Assembly (NCBI RefSeq): GCF_958295425.1 | Contig: NC_081154.1 | Location: 11,153,766-11,217,765 of the forward strand | Length of the DNA: 64,000 nucleotides | Direction of reading: 5' to 3' | From: Solea solea | Taxonomy: Eukaryota; Chordata; Actinopteri; Pleuronectiformes; Soleidae | In this document: piece by piece, positions 11,935-26,100 of the stretch | How the letters are laid out: the number at the start of each line of letters is the position of its first letter | Numbering within the stretch: position 1 is the stretch's first letter | Position numbers and translations under genes: made by a program | Notes under the pieces: model-generated | Told to the model about the DNA's origin: nothing | Databases searched by the model: none | Seen by the model: only the letters and a program-made list of their open reading frames with translations

Positions 11935-14900
11935 CTATACTATGTCGTCCAAAATCGGTCAAAAAAGTCATACTATACTATGTCGTCCAAAATTGGTCAA
12001 AAAAGTCATACTATACTATGTCGTCCAAAATCAATCAAAGAAGTCATACTATAGTATGTCGTCCAAAATCGGTCAAAAAAGTCATACTATACTATGTCGT
12101 CCAAAATCGGTCAAAAAAGTCATACTATACTATGTCGTCCAAAATCGGTCAAAAAAGTCATACTATACTATGTCATCCAAAATCAGTCAAAAAAGTCATA
12201 CAATAGTATGTCGTCCAAAATTGGTAAAAAACGTCATAGTATAGTATGTGGTCCAAAATCGGCCAAAAAAGTCATACTATACTATGTCGTCCAAAATCAG
12301 TCAAAAAAGTCATACTATACTATGTCGTCCAAAATCGGTCAAAAAAGTCATACTATAGTATGTCGTCCAAAATTGGTCAAAAAGTCATAGTATAGTATGT
12401 CGTCCAAAATCGGTCAAAAAACGTCATAGTATAGTATGTTGTCCAAAATCGGTCGAAAAAGTCATACTATAGTATGTCGTCCAAAATCAATCAAAAAAGT
12501 CATACTATAGTATGTCGTCCAAAATTGTTCAAAAAAGTCATAGTATAGTATGTTGTCGAAAATCGGTCAAAAAAGTCATACTATACTATGTCGTCCAAGA
12601 TCAGTCAAAAAAGTCATACAATAGTATGTTGTCCAAAATCGGTCAAAAAACGTCATAGTATAGTATGTCGTCCAAAATCGGTCAAAAAAGTCATACTATA
12701 CTATGTCGTCCAAAATCAATCAAAAAAGTCATACTATAGTATGTCGTCCAAAATCAATCAAAGAAGTCATACTATAGTATGTCGTCCAAAATTGGTCAAA
12801 AAAGTCATACTATACTATGTCGTCCAAAATTGGTCAAAAAAGTCATACTATACTATGTCGTCCAAAATCGGTCAAAAAAGTCATACTATAGTATGTCGTC
12901 CAAAATCAATCAAAAAAGTCATACTATAGTATGTCGTCCAAAATCGGTCAAAAAAGTCATACTATACTATGTCGTCCAAAATCGGTCAATAAAGTCATAC
13001 TATAGTATGTCGTCCAAAATAGGTCAAAAAAGTCATACTATACTATGTCGTCCAAAATCAATCAAAAAAGTCATACAATAGTATGTTGTCCAAAATCGGT
13101 CAAAAAACGTCATAGTATAGTATGTCGTCCAAAATCGGTCAAAAAAGTCATACTATAGTATGTCGTCCAAAATCGGTCAAAAAAGTCATACTATACTATG
13201 TCGTCCAAAATTGGTCAAAAAAGTCATACTATACTATGTCGTCCAAAATCAGTCAATAAAGTCATACAATAGTATGTTGTCCAAAATCGGTCGAAAAAGT
13301 CATACTATACTATGTCGTCCAAAATCGATAAAAAAAAGTCATACTATAGTATGTCGTCCAAAATCAATCGAAAAAGTCATACTATAGTATGTCGTCCAAA
13401 ATTGTTCAAAAAAGTCATAGTATAGTATGTCGTCGAAAATCGGTCAAAAAAGTCATACTATACTATGTCGTCCAAAATCAGTCAAAAAAGTCATACAATA
13501 GTATGTTGTCCAAAATCGGTCAAAAAACGTCATAGTATAGTATGTCGTCCAAAATCGGTCAAAAAAGTCATACTATACTATGTCGTCCAAAATCGGTCAA
13601 AAAAGTCATACTATAGTATGTCGTCCAAAATCAATCAAAGAAGTCATACTATAGTATGTCGTCCAAAATCGGTCAAAAAAGTCATACTATACTATGTCGT
13701 CCAAAATCGGTCAAAAAAGTCATACTATACTATGTCGTCCAAAATCAGTCAAAAAAGTCATACTGTACTATGTCGTCCATAATCGGTCAAAAAAGTCATA
13801 CTATACTATGTCGTCCAAAATCGGTCAAAAAAGTCATACTATACTATGTCGTCCAAAATTGGTCAAAAAAGTCATACTATACTATGTCGTCCAAAATCAA
13901 TCAAAGAAGTCATACTATAGTATGTCGTCCAAAATCGGTCAAAAAAGTCATACTATACTATGTCGTCCAAAATCAGTCAAAAAAGTCATACTATACTATG
14001 TCGTCCAAAATCGGTCAAAAAAGTCATACTATACTATGTCGTCCAAAATTGGTCAAAAAAGTCATACTATACTATGTCGTCCAAAATCAATCAAAGAAGT
14101 CATACTATAGTATGTCGTCCAAAATCGGTCAAAAAAGTCATACTATACTATGTCGTCCAAAATCGGTCAAAAAAGTCATACTATACTATGTCGTCCAAAA
14201 TCGGTCAAAAAAGTCATACTATACTATGTCATCCAAAATCAGTCAAAAAAGTCATACAATAGTATGTCGTCCAAAATTGGTAAAAAACGTCATAGTATAG
14301 TATGTGGTCCAAAATCGGCCAAAAAAGTCATACTATACTATGTCGTCCAAAATCAGTCAAAAAAGTCATACTATACTATGTCGTCCAAAATCGGTCAAAA
14401 AAGTCATACTATAGTATGTCGTCCAAAATTGGTCAAAAAGTCATAGTATAGTATGTCGTCCAAAATCGGTCAAAAAACGTCATAGTATAGTATGTTGTCC
14501 AAAATCGGTCGAAAAAGTCATACTATAGTATGTCGTCCAAAATCAATCAAAAAAGTCATACTATAGTATGTCGTCCAAAATTGTTCAAAAAAGTCATAGT
14601 ATAGTATGTTGTCGAAAATCGGTCAAAAAAGTCATACTATACTATGTCGTCCAAGATCAGTCAAAAAAGTCATACAATAGTATGTTGTCCAAAATCGGTC
14701 AAAAAACGTCATAGTATAGTATGTCGTCCAAAATCGGTCAAAAAAGTCATACTATACTATGTCGTCCAAAATCAATCAAAAAAGTCATACTATAGTATGT
14801 CGTCCAAAATCAATCAAAGAAGTCATACTATAGTATGTCGTCCAAAATTGGTCAAAAAAGTCATACTATACTATGTCGTCCAAAATTGGTCAAAAAAGTC

Positions 14901-16086
14901 ATACTATACTATGTCGTCCAAAATCGGTCAAAAAAGTCATACTATAGTATGTCGTCCAAAATCAATCAAAAAAGTCATACTATAGTATGTCGTCCAAAAT
15001 CGGTCAAAAAAGTCATACTATACTATGTCGTCCAAAATCGGTCAATAAAGTCATACTATAGTATGTCGTCCAAAATAGGTCAAAAAAGTCATACTATACT
15101 ATGTCGTCCAAAATCAATCAAAAAAGTCATACAATAGTATGTTGTCCAAAATCGGTCAAAAAACGTCATAGTATAGTATGTCGTCCAAAATCGGTCAAAA
15201 AAGTCATACTATAGTATGTCGTCCAAAATCGGTCAAAAAAGTCATACTATACTATGTCGTCCAAAATTGGTCAAAAAAGTCATACTATACTATGTCGTCC
15301 AAAATCAGTCAATAAAGTCATACAATAGTATGTTGTCCAAAATCGGTCGAAAAAGTCATACTATACTATGTCGTCCAAAATCGATAAAAAAAAGTCATAC
15401 TATAGTATGTCGTCCAAAATCAATCGAAAAAGTCATACTATAGTATGTCGTCCAAAATTGTTCAAAAAAGTCATAGTATAGTATGTCGTCGAAAATCGGT
15501 CAAAAAAGTCATACTATACTATGTCGTCCAAAATCAGTCAAAAAAGTCATACAATAGTATGTTGTCCAAAATCGGTCAAAAAACGTCATAGTATAGTATG
15601 TCGTCCAAAATCGGTCAAAAAAGTCATACTATACTATGTCGTCCAAAATCGGTCAAAAAAGTCATACTATAGTATGTCGTCCAAAATCAATCAAAGAAGT
15701 CATACTATAGTATGTCGTCCAAAATCGGTCAAAAAAGTCATACTATACTATGTCGTCCAAAATCGGTCAAAAAAGTCATACTATACTATGTCGTCCAAAA
15801 TCAGTCAAAAAAGTCATACTGTACTATGTCGTCCATAATCGGTCAAAAAAGTCATACTATACTATGTCGTCCAAAATCGGTCAAAAAAGTCATACTATAC
15901 TATGTCGTCCAAAATTGGTCAAAAAAGTCATACTATACTATGTCGTCCAAAATCAATCAAAGAAGTCATACTATAGTATGTCGTCCAAAATCGGTCAAAA
16001 AAGTCATACTATACTATGTCGTCCAAAATCAGTCAAAAAAGTCATACTATACTATGTCGTCCAAAATCGGTCAAAAAAGTCATACT
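11935..16086 (+). repeat. Higher-order satellite duplication, 2,056-bp offset
   Basis: From about 11935 to 14030 the order of unit variants matches the stretch 2,056 bp downstream (about 13991-16086) at every marker I checked, so the two copies are head to tail. Blocks around 14150-14450 recur again near 17804-18100, an offset of 3,654 bp. Limits were found by eye and could shift by a unit or two. Confidence 0.75.
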
Positions 16087-16205
16087 ATAGTATGTCGTCC
16101 AAAATTGGTCAAAAAGTCATAGTATAGTATGTCGTCCAAAATCGGTCAAAAAACGTCATAGTATAGTATGTTGTCCAAAATCGGTCGAAAAAGTCATACT
16201 ATAGT

Positions 16206-19200
16206 ATGTCGTCCAAAATCAATCAAAAAAGTCATACTATAGTATGTCGTCCAAAATTGTTCAAAAAAGTCATAGTATATGATGTTGTCGAAAATCGGTC
16301 AAAAAAGTCATACTATACTATGTCGTCCAAGATCAGTCAAAAAAGTCATACAATAGTATGTTGTCCAAAATCGGTCAAAAAACGTCATAGTATAGTATGT
16401 CGTCCAAAATCGGTCAAAAAAGTCATACTATACTATGTCGTCCAAAATCAATCAAAAAAGTCATACTATAGTATGTCGTCCAAAATCAATCAAAGAAGTC
16501 ATACTATAGTATGTCGTCCAAAATCGGTCAAAAAAGTCATACTATACTATGTCGTCCAAAATTGGTCAAAAAAGTCATACTATACTATGTCATCCAAAAT
16601 CGGTCAAAAAAGTCATACTATAGTATGTCGTCCAAAATTGGTAAAAAACGTCATAGTATAGTATGTGGTCCAAAATCGGCCAAAAAAGTCATACTATACT
16701 ATGTCGTCCAAAATCAGTCAAAAAAGTCATACTATACTATGTCGTCCAAAATCGGTCAAAAAAGTCATACTATAGTATGTCGTCCAAAATTGGTCAAAAA
16801 GTCATAGTATAGTATGTCGTCCAAAATCGGTCAAAAAACGTCATAGTATAGTATGTTGTCCAAAATCGGTCGAAAAAGTCATACTATAGTATGTCGTCCA
16901 AAATCAATCAAAAAAGTCATACTATAGTATGTCGTCCAAAATTGTTCAAAAAAGTCATAGTATAGTATGTCGTCGAAAATCGGTCAAAAAAGTCATACTA
17001 TACTATGTCGTCCAAGATCAGTCAAAAAAGTCATACAATAGTATGTTGTCCAAAATCGGTCAAAAAACGTCATAGTATAGTATGTCGTCCAAAATCGGTC
17101 AAAAAAGTCATACTATACTATGTCGTCCAAAATCAATCAAAAAAGTCATACTATAGTATGTCGTCCAAAATCAATCAAAGAAGTCATACTATAGTATGTC
17201 GTCCAAAATTGGTCAAAAAAGTCATACTATACTATGTCGTCCAAAATTGGTCAAAAAAGTCATACTATACTATGTCGTCCAAAATCGGTCAAAAAAGTCA
17301 TACTATAGTATGTCGTCCAAAATCAATCAAAAAAGTCATACTATACTATGTCGTCCAAAATCGGTCAAAAAAGTCATACTATACTATGTCGTCCAAAATC
17401 AGTCAAAAAAGTCATACTGTACTATGTCGTCCATAATCGGTCAAAAAAGTCATACTATACTATGTCGTCCAAAATCGGTCAAAAAAGTCATACTATACTA
17501 TGTCGTCCAAAATTGGTCAAAAAAGTCATACTATACTATGTCGTCCAAAATCAATCAAAGAAGTCATACTATAGTATGTCGTCCAAAATCGGTCAAAAAA
17601 GTCATACTATACTATGTCGTCCAAAATCAGTCAAAAAAGTCATACTATACTATGTCGTCCAAAATCGGTCAAAAAAGTCATACTATACTATGTCGTCCAA
17701 AATTGGTCAAAAAAGTCATACTATACTATGTCGTCCAAAATCAATCAAAGAAGTCATACTATAGTATGTCGTCCAAAATCGGTCAAAAAAGTCATACTAT
17801 ACTATGTCGTCCAAAATCGGTCAAAAAAGTCATACTATACTATGTCGTCCAAAATCGGTCAAAAAAGTCATACTATACTATGTCATCCAAAATCAGTCAA
17901 AAAAGTCATACAATAGTATGTCGTCCAAAATTGGTAAAAAACGTCATAGTATAGTATGTGGTCCAAAATCGGCCAAAAAAGTCATACTATACTATGTCGT
18001 CCAAAATCAGTCAAAAAAGTCATACTATACTATGTCGTCCAAAATCGGTCAAAAAAGTCATACTATAGTATGTCGTCCAAAATTGGTCAAAAAGTCATAG
18101 TATAGTATGTCGTCCAAAATCGGTCAAAAAACGTCATAGTATAGTATGTTGTCCAAAATCGGTCGAAAAAGTCATACTATAGTATGTCGTCCAAAATCAA
18201 TCAAAAAAGTCATACTATAGTATGTCGTCCAAAATTGTTCAAAAAAGTCATAGTATAGTATGTTGTCGAAAATCGGTCAAAAAAGTCATACTATACTATG
18301 TCGTCCAAGATCAGTCAAAAAAGTCATACAATAGTATGTTGTCCAAAATCGGTCAAAAAACGTCATAGTATAGTATGTCGTCCAAAATCGGTCAAAAAAG
18401 TCATACTATACTATGTCGTCCAAAATCAATCAAAAAAGTCATACTATAGTATGTCGTCCAAAATCAATCAAAGAAGTCATACTATAGTATGTCGTCCAAA
18501 ATTGGTCAAAAAAGTCATACTATACTATGTCGTCCAAAATTGGTCAAAAAAGTCATACTATACTATGTCGTCCAAAATCGGTCAAAAAAGTCATACTATA
18601 GTATGTCGTCCAAAATCAATCAAAAAAGTCATACTATAGTATGTCGTCCAAAATCGGTCAAAAAAGTCATACTATACTATGTCGTCCAAAATCGGTCAAT
18701 AAAGTCATACTATAGTATGTCGTCCAAAATAGGTCAAAAAAGTCATACTATACTATGTCGTCCAAAATCAATCAAAAAAGTCATACAATAGTATGTTGTC
18801 CAAAATCGGTCAAAAAACGTCATAGTATAGTATGTCGTCCAAAATCGGTCAAAAAAGTCATACTATAGTATGTCGTCCAAAATCGGTCAAAAAAGTCATA
18901 CTATACTATGTCGTCCAAAATTGGTCAAAAAAGTCATACTATACTATGTCGTCCAAAATCAGTCAATAAAGTCATACAATAGTATGTTGTCCAAAATCGG
19001 TCGAAAAAGTCATACTATACTATGTCGTCCAAAATCGATAAAAAAAAGTCATACTATAGTATGTCGTCCAAAATCAATCGAAAAAGTCATACTATAGTAT
19101 GTCGTCCAAAATTGTTCAAAAAAGTCATAGTATAGTATGTCGTCGAAAATCGGTCAAAAAAGTCATACTATACTATGTCGTCCAAGATCAGTCAAAAAAG

Positions 19201-20310
19201 TCATACAATAGTATGTCGTCCAAAATCAATCAAAGAAGTCATACTATAGTATGTCGTCCAAAATCGGTCAAAAAAGTCATACTATACTATGTCGTCCAAA
19301 ATCGGTCAAAAAAGTCATACTATACTATGTCGTCCAAAATCAGTCAAAAAAGTCATACTGTACTATGTCGTCCATAATCGGTCAAAAAAGTCATACTATA
19401 CTATGTCGTCCAAAATCGGTCAAAAAAGTCATACTATACTATGTCGTCCAAAATTGGTCAAAAAAGTCATACTATACTATGTCGTCCAAAATCAATCAAA
19501 GAGGTCATACTATAGTATGTCGTCCAAAATCGGTCAAAAAAGTCATACTATACTATGTCGTCCAAAATCAGTCAAAAAAGTCATACTATACTATGTCGTC
19601 CAAAATCGGTCAAAAAAGTCATACTATAGTATGTCGTCCAAAATTGGTCAAAAAGTCATAGTATAGTATGTCGTCCAAAATCGGTCAAAAAACGTCATAG
19701 TATAGTATGTTGTCCAAAATCGGTCGAAAAAGTCATACTATAGTATGTCGTCCAAAATTGTTCAAAAAAGTCATAGTATATGATGTTGTCGAAAATCGGT
19801 CAAAAAAGTCATACTATACTATGTCGTCCAAGATCAGTCAAAAAAGTCATACAATAGTATGTTGTCCAAAATCGGTCAAAAAACGTCATAGTATAGTATG
19901 TCGTCCAAAATCGGTCAAAAAAGTCATACTATACTATGTCGTCCAAAATCAATCAAAAAAGTCATACTATAGTATGTCGTCCAAAATCAATCAAAGAAGT
20001 CATACTATAGTATGTCGTCCAAAATCGGTCAAAAAAGTCATACTATACTATGTCGTCCAAAATTGGTCAAAAAAGTCATACTATACTATGTCATCCAAAA
20101 TCGGTCAAAAAAGTCATACTATAGTATGTCGTCCAAAATTGGTAAAAAACGTCATAGTATAGTATGTGGTCCAAAATCGGCCAAAAAAGTCATACTATAC
20201 TATGTCGTCCAAAATCAGTCAAAAAAGTCATACTATACTATGTCGTCCAAAATCGGTCAAAAAAGTCATACTATAGTATGTCGTCCAAAATTGGTCAAAA
20301 AGTCATAGTA
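16206..20310 (+). repeat. Higher-order satellite duplication, 3,501-bp offset
   Basis: Several marker blocks, including the unusual TATATGATGTTGTCG unit (about 16275), recur 3,501 bp downstream (about 19776). Near 19707 one unit is missing relative to the source, so the copies differ by at least one unit deletion. Confidence 0.75.
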
Positions 20311-22964
20311 TAGTATGTCGTCCAAAATCGGTCAAAAAACGTCATAGTATAGTATGTTGTCCAAAATCGGTCGAAAAAGTCATACTATAGTATGTCGTCC
20401 AAAATCAATCAAAAAAGTCATACTATAGTATGTCGTCCAAAATTGTTCAAAAAAGTCATAGTATAGTATGTCGTCGAAAATCGGTCAAAAAAGTCATACT
20501 ATACTATGTCGTCCAAGATCAGTCAAAAAAGTCATACAATAGTATGTTGTCCAAAATCGGTCAAAAAACGTCATAGTATAGTATGTCGTCCAAAATCGGT
20601 CAAAAAAGTCATACTATACTATGTCGTCCAAAATCAATCAAAAAAGTCATACTATAGTATGTCGTCCAAAATCAATCAAAGAAGTCATACTATAGTATGT
20701 CGTCCAAAATTGGTCAAAAAAGTCATACTATACTATGTCGTCCAAAATTGGTCAAAAAAGTCATACTATACTATGTCGTCCAAAATCGGTCAAAAAAGTC
20801 ATACTATAGTATGTCGTCCAAAATCAATCAAAAAAGTCATACTATAGTATGTCGTCCAAAATCGGTCAAAAAAGTCATACTATACTATGTCGTCCAAAAT
20901 CGGTCAATAAAGTCATACTATAGTATGTCGTCCAAAATAGGTCAAAAAAGTCATACTATACTATGTCGTCCAAAATCAATCAAAAAAGTCATACAATAGT
21001 ATGTTGTCCAAAATCGGTCAAAAAACGTCATAGTATAGTATGTCGTCCAAAATCGGTCAAAAAAGTCATACTATAGTATGTCGTCCAAAATCAATCAAAG
21101 AAGTCATACTATAGTATGTCGTCCAAAATCGGTCAAAAAAGTCATACTATAGTATGTCGTCCAAAATCAATCAAAGAAGTCATACTATAGTATGTCGTCC
21201 AAAATCGGTCAAAAAAGTCATACTATACTATGTCGTCCAAAATCGGTCAAAAAAGTCATACTATACTATGTCGTCCAAAATCGGTCAAAAAAGTCATACT
21301 ATACTATGTCGTCCAAAATTGGTCAAAAAAGTCATACTATACTATGTCGTCCAAAATCAGTCAATAAAGTCATACAATAGTATGTTGTCCAAAATCGGTC
21401 GAAAAAGTCATACTATACTATGTCGTCCAAAATCGATAAAAAAAAAGTCATAGTATAGTATGTCGTCGAAAATCGGTCAAAAAAGTCATACTATACTATG
21501 TCATCCAAAATCAGTCAAAAAAGTCACACAATAGTATGTCGTCCAAAATTGGTCAAAAAACGTCATAGTATATAGTATGTGGTCCAAAATCGGCCAAAAA
21601 AGTCATACTATACTATGTCGTCCAAAATCAGTCAAAAAAGTCATAGTATAGAATGTCGTCCAAAATCGGTCAAAAAACGTCATAGTATAGTATGTTGTCC
21701 AAAATCGGTCGAAAAAGTCATACTATAGTATGTCGTCCAAAATCAATCGAAAAAGTCATACTATAGTATGTCGTCCAAAATTGTTCAAAAAAGTCATACT
21801 ATAGTATGTCGTCCAAAATCGGTCAAAAAAGTCATACTATACTATGTCGTCCAAAATCGGTCAAAAAAGTCATACTATACTATGTCGTCCAAAATCGGTC
21901 AAAAAAGTCATACTATAGTATGTCGTCCAAAATCAATCAAAAAAGTCATACAATACTATGTCGTCCAAAATCGGTCAAAAAAGTCATACTATAGTATGTC
22001 GTCCAAAATCAATCAAAAAAGTCATACTATACTATGTCGTCCAAAATCGGTCAAAAAAGTCATACTATACTATGTCGTCCAAAATCGGTCAAAAAAGTCA
22101 TACTATACTATGTCGTCCAAAATCGGTCAAAAAAGTCATACTATAGTATGTCGTCCAAAATCAATCAAAAAAGTCATACAATACTATGTCGTCCAAAATC
22201 GGTCAAAAAAGTCATACTATAGTATGTCGTCCAAAATCAATCAAAAAAGTCATACTATAGTATGTCGTCCATAATCAGTCAATAAAGTCATACAATAGTA
22301 TGTCGTCCAAAATCAATCAAAAAAGTCATACTATAGTATGTCGTCCAAAATCGGTCAAAAAAGTCATACTATACTATGTCGTCCAAAATCGGTCAAAAAA
22401 GTCATACTATACTATGTCGTCCAAAATCGGTCAAAAAAGTCATACTATAGTATGTCGTCCAAAATCAGTCAATAAAGTCATACTATAGTATGTCGTCCAA
22501 AATCAGTCAATAAAGTCATACTATAGTATGTTGTCCAAAATCGGTCGAAAAAGTCATACTATAGTATGTCGTCCAAAATCAATCAAAAAAGTCATACTAT
22601 AGTATGTCGTCCTAAATCAGTCAATAAAGTCATACTATAGTATGTCGACCAAAATCAGTCAAAAAACGTCATACTATAGTATGTCGTCCAAAATCAGTCA
22701 AAAAACGTCATAGTATAGTATGTCGTCGTAAATCGTTAAAAAAATTCATACAATAGTATGTCGTCCAAAATCGATAAAAAAAACGTCATAGTATAGTATG
22801 TCGTCCAAAATTGGTCAAAAAACGTCATAGTATAGTATGTTGTCTAAAATCAGTCAAAAATGTCATACTATAGTATGTTGTCCAAAATCAATCAAAAAAG
22901 CCATACTATAGTGTGTCGTCAAAAATCAGTCAAAAAGTCATACTATAGTATGTTGTCCAAAATC

Positions 22965-23160
22965 ATGTCATGTATTTATACATATATATAGATATATATA
23001 CGTATATATATTTATATATATTTGCTCACACACACATACACTGTATATACACATATATACATATATAGTTCACAAAAAGACACAACACACACATACATCT
23101 GTATATGTGTGTATATATTTATATATAGTACATGTATATATAAAGTTCACAAAAAATAAA
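22965..23160. repeat. AT-rich TATATA microsatellite bordering the satellite
   Basis: Alternating TA/CA tracts (ACATATATATAGATATATAT and relatives, with ACACACATACA) lie immediately beyond the last satellite unit. This is low-complexity DNA with no coding potential. Confidence 0.85.
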
Positions 23161-26100
23161 GTTTACATTAAATAGAACAAAGAGACAGAAAAAACAAACA
23201 AACATATAAGCTACTACAACTATGAATACTGCTACTACTGCATTGTCTATCACAAAAACTCACAAGATGTTTAGTTTGTCTGTTTTTCCCCTTGGTGAAA
23301 ATGGCGGCCTCTGTAGAGATTACCTCGCCCCTGATTTAAATATAAAAGGCACATTCTGAGGTTATGGAAAAAAAACAATAAACCATAAAATCAGGTGAAT
23401 GTCCACTGAAAATTAAGTATAATTATTTTAATTTCAATTTCTGCCAAAGGAAAATAGTTCTCAACTGAATTTTTACACACTCCACCTTTAATACACAGGG
23501 CCAAGATAATGTGTTTGCTACTTTTATTTTGAAGAGAAAAACGTGCAGTTTCCGGTATGGACCCATGTCTATGCTGTGAGTTTTATAGTCTGCTCCACGA
23601 CACCTGCCCCTGCCTTAGAAACCTGTGGTGACCACACAGGGGCGCTATGGCAACAAACCACGTCACCCAAATGTTGTACGTTAATTAATTAATAAACAAT
23701 TTATTTATTTATTTATTTTAGATTGAAGAGGTATTCTAGATTGTTGCAAAACCGTGGGACACCAGTGGTGGAGTCTTCCCTCAGAAAGGATTACATGCAA
23801 GAAGACACTGCTCATTTTGTACAAAATAAAACTCACCTATTATGGGTGTTGCATCGTTTTCCAACAGCTGGTGGCAGTGTAATCTCACATTTTTGCTCTG
23901 ATTTCCCTGCTCAGCACCACACAGGCCAAAAACTCAGTCTTTATCTAAACCAAAGAGCATCTGTTAAACAAGACAACACAGAGATTCACTCTAATGTATT
24001 CATTTGATAACATTAAAAAGGATCATCAAATTGATAAATGTAACTCATGGTGGCAAATCCACAATAAAGCGTCTGATCGGCTGCACAGTCACATTTCATT
24101 GTCACAATCAGACACAGACAAAAGGGAAACATTCTCTCTGTGCTTCTCTATCTCAGTCTTTTTTTGTAAACGTGCACAGAGTATAGGATTATTTTTTGGC
24201 ACGTACATTAATGTATGTAGATCTTATGGTAATCTGCTGCAGTGATGTGATCATTTGTCCCACGCTTCCTTACGTGACCAAAAATAACAACAAAACGGCA
24301 ACGTAGCAGATATATATTCAGACACCGCCTACGACGTCACAAAGCCTTAACCAAGGGACACTTAAAGTAGGCCTATGTACACACCTGCAGAACAATGAAA
24401 CAATTGTTTGTGAACAAGTGCAGATACATGTGTTCATACACATGTGGCGACAAAGTTAAAGGGAAACCAAAAACACACCAGGGTGGGTTCTGTGTGTCCA
24501 GTGCTCGTATGAAACAAATGAAACATCTAAAATAACAAACACTTAAAATTACAAACACACACAAAAAATACGACACAGAGATCTTCAACTTCTAGAGGGA
24601 AAGTACCTTTGTCACTGTTTGACAATGTCGATTTTAACAGATTACTATGGATTATTAGTGGCTAGATCATGGATTACTGTAAATAATGTTATGAAATACA
24701 TTGATCTCATCCACTGAGACAGACAATGCTGTTAACCCTGTCTCTCTGTCCCACCAGACTGAAATATCTAGGAAACCACAACATTTTTATTTGAATGCTT
24801 ACTTTTTATAATTAATCTGACTCTGGTGATCCTCCTCCTCCTGATGGTGATCCCCCCACTTTATACCTTTCAGCACTTTGCTTTTGTCCAGTTAATTCAG
24901 ACGACTGTGGACCTCTGGTCTTATCACAGCCAGTCAATTCCTAACTCCATTAGATAGTGATTAAATCAAATTAAAAATAGTTGAAACTGATCACCATCTG
25001 ATCATTCTGTTTCTCTTCCCTCTCCCAAATCCACCATTTGTGTTGTGTTCTCTCTGATTTGGATGTAATCTGTAAAAACTGTTGGCGCTCAATAACGGGA
25101 ACTCGTGATGACTCAGCAAGACCTTAACATCGCAGGCCTCCCTGGTTTATGGTTTATTATGGTTTATGACTAAACTCCACCGCGTATTAATTATCATACA
25201 TGAACCGAGAGCCATTATTATTTAGTGTGACTTAAAGCAGGCAGCAGAGTCAGCTGCTGCTGCTGCTGCTGTTGCTGTTGTTGGCTTTTGGGACAGAGAG
25301 CAGCAGCATATTAACCTCAGGCCACAGAATTCATCCATTTGATCACAGGCTTTTTTTTTTCCCTGTACAGTCTTTTAGCTCTAACTGTTACATGTCGCCT
25401 TTTCTGTGTGACACCCAAAGCATGTCCCCTCTCTATCCTTCACCATCCTCTTGATGTCTGCATCTCTCTTTTTTGTTAAGGGTGTCAGGATGAGATGAGA
25501 GGAAAGGCATCACAGGAAGCAGGAGAGCTCTCTGTGGGCACTTTTGCCTCTTGGAGTAATAGGACATCTGTGATCTCTCTTCTGCAGAATCACCACACTG
25601 TTTGTGTGCGTCTCCCATCGACACTTAGGCCCTTCGCGCTTTTGCTTTTTTTTTTTTTATTGACGCTGCATTGCTTTTTCATGTTGGATTTCACAGTGTG
25701 TGAAATGTCACGGCGGCAGAATTGGCCCCCGTGGAGTCCTTTAGCTCACCACTTCATTGATCTGCCTGTCAGAGAACGATTAGAGCGGTACAGTGGAAAT
25801 GATTTCAAGTGGGTTTCCAGTCAGGTTGTCTCTGCAGCGGGGGAGGGATCTTCAAGTATGGACTGCGGGTGAAAGAAAGCAGCTCAGACAAACAAACAAG
25901 AGCAACATTACAAGAGAAGCAGACATTTTTCATCAGCCCTGCAGTCATCTGGGTTAGTAATGGTGTTTCCTGCTGCCCCAGCATGGAAGCAGTGACATTA
26001 ATGGGCAGCAGCAACCAGTAATGAGTCTGTAAAAGTGCGATTTAGAGCTTTACTGATCCGTTTCCATACCAACTGTCTTGGCTGTGGGGATTGGATCCTC

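Larger units (their letters stand above)
1..22964. repeat. Giant 38-bp satellite array (about 600 units), extending past the left window edge
   Basis: The whole interval is built from one 38-bp unit. A clean plus-strand example is 8843-8880: a core CATACTATACTATG, then TCGTCCAAAATCGGTCAA and an A-run. Units vary by point substitutions (CGGTC, CAGTC, CAATC or TTGGTC; GTCGTCC or GTTGTCC; CTATACTAT or CTATAGTAT) and by occasional 1-bp length changes around AAAAAACGTC. Because 38 is not a multiple of 3 and the consensus has no stop in one strand's three frames, it yields many chance ORFs with a 38-residue period. It is non-coding satellite DNA. The first base of the window is already inside it, so the true length is unknown. 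Confidence 0.97.
5407..22964 (+). repeat. Satellite arm in forward orientation, homogenised with higher-order repeats
   Basis: About 450 forward units, apart from the SINE at 6214-6594. Marker variants recur at fixed multi-unit offsets. The CGATAAAAAA variant appears near 6070, 7035, 8104, 11190, 13325, 15381, 19035, 21434 and 22763. The rare GTATATGATG variant appears only near 16277 and 19778. Such patterns show recent block duplication (unequal exchange or amplification) of stretches 1 to 3.5 kb long. The last recognisable unit ends near 22964, where the array gives way to AT-rich DNA. Confidence 0.93.

Noticed and set aside
1..22964. Dozens of ORFs of 60-252 codons (MSSKIGQKSHTI... and relatives) as genes
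   Set aside because: They are frame-cycling translations of the 38-bp satellite, overlap one another in several frames, and end wherever a core variant creates TAG.
5407..22964. CRISPR-like array of regularly spaced repeats
   Set aside because: The units are contiguous 38-bp tandem repeats with no unique spacers, and the DNA is vertebrate.
1..22964. CENP-B box or a proven centromere
   Set aside because: I find no TTCG....A..CGGG motif in the 38-bp unit. A centromeric role cannot be claimed from sequence alone.
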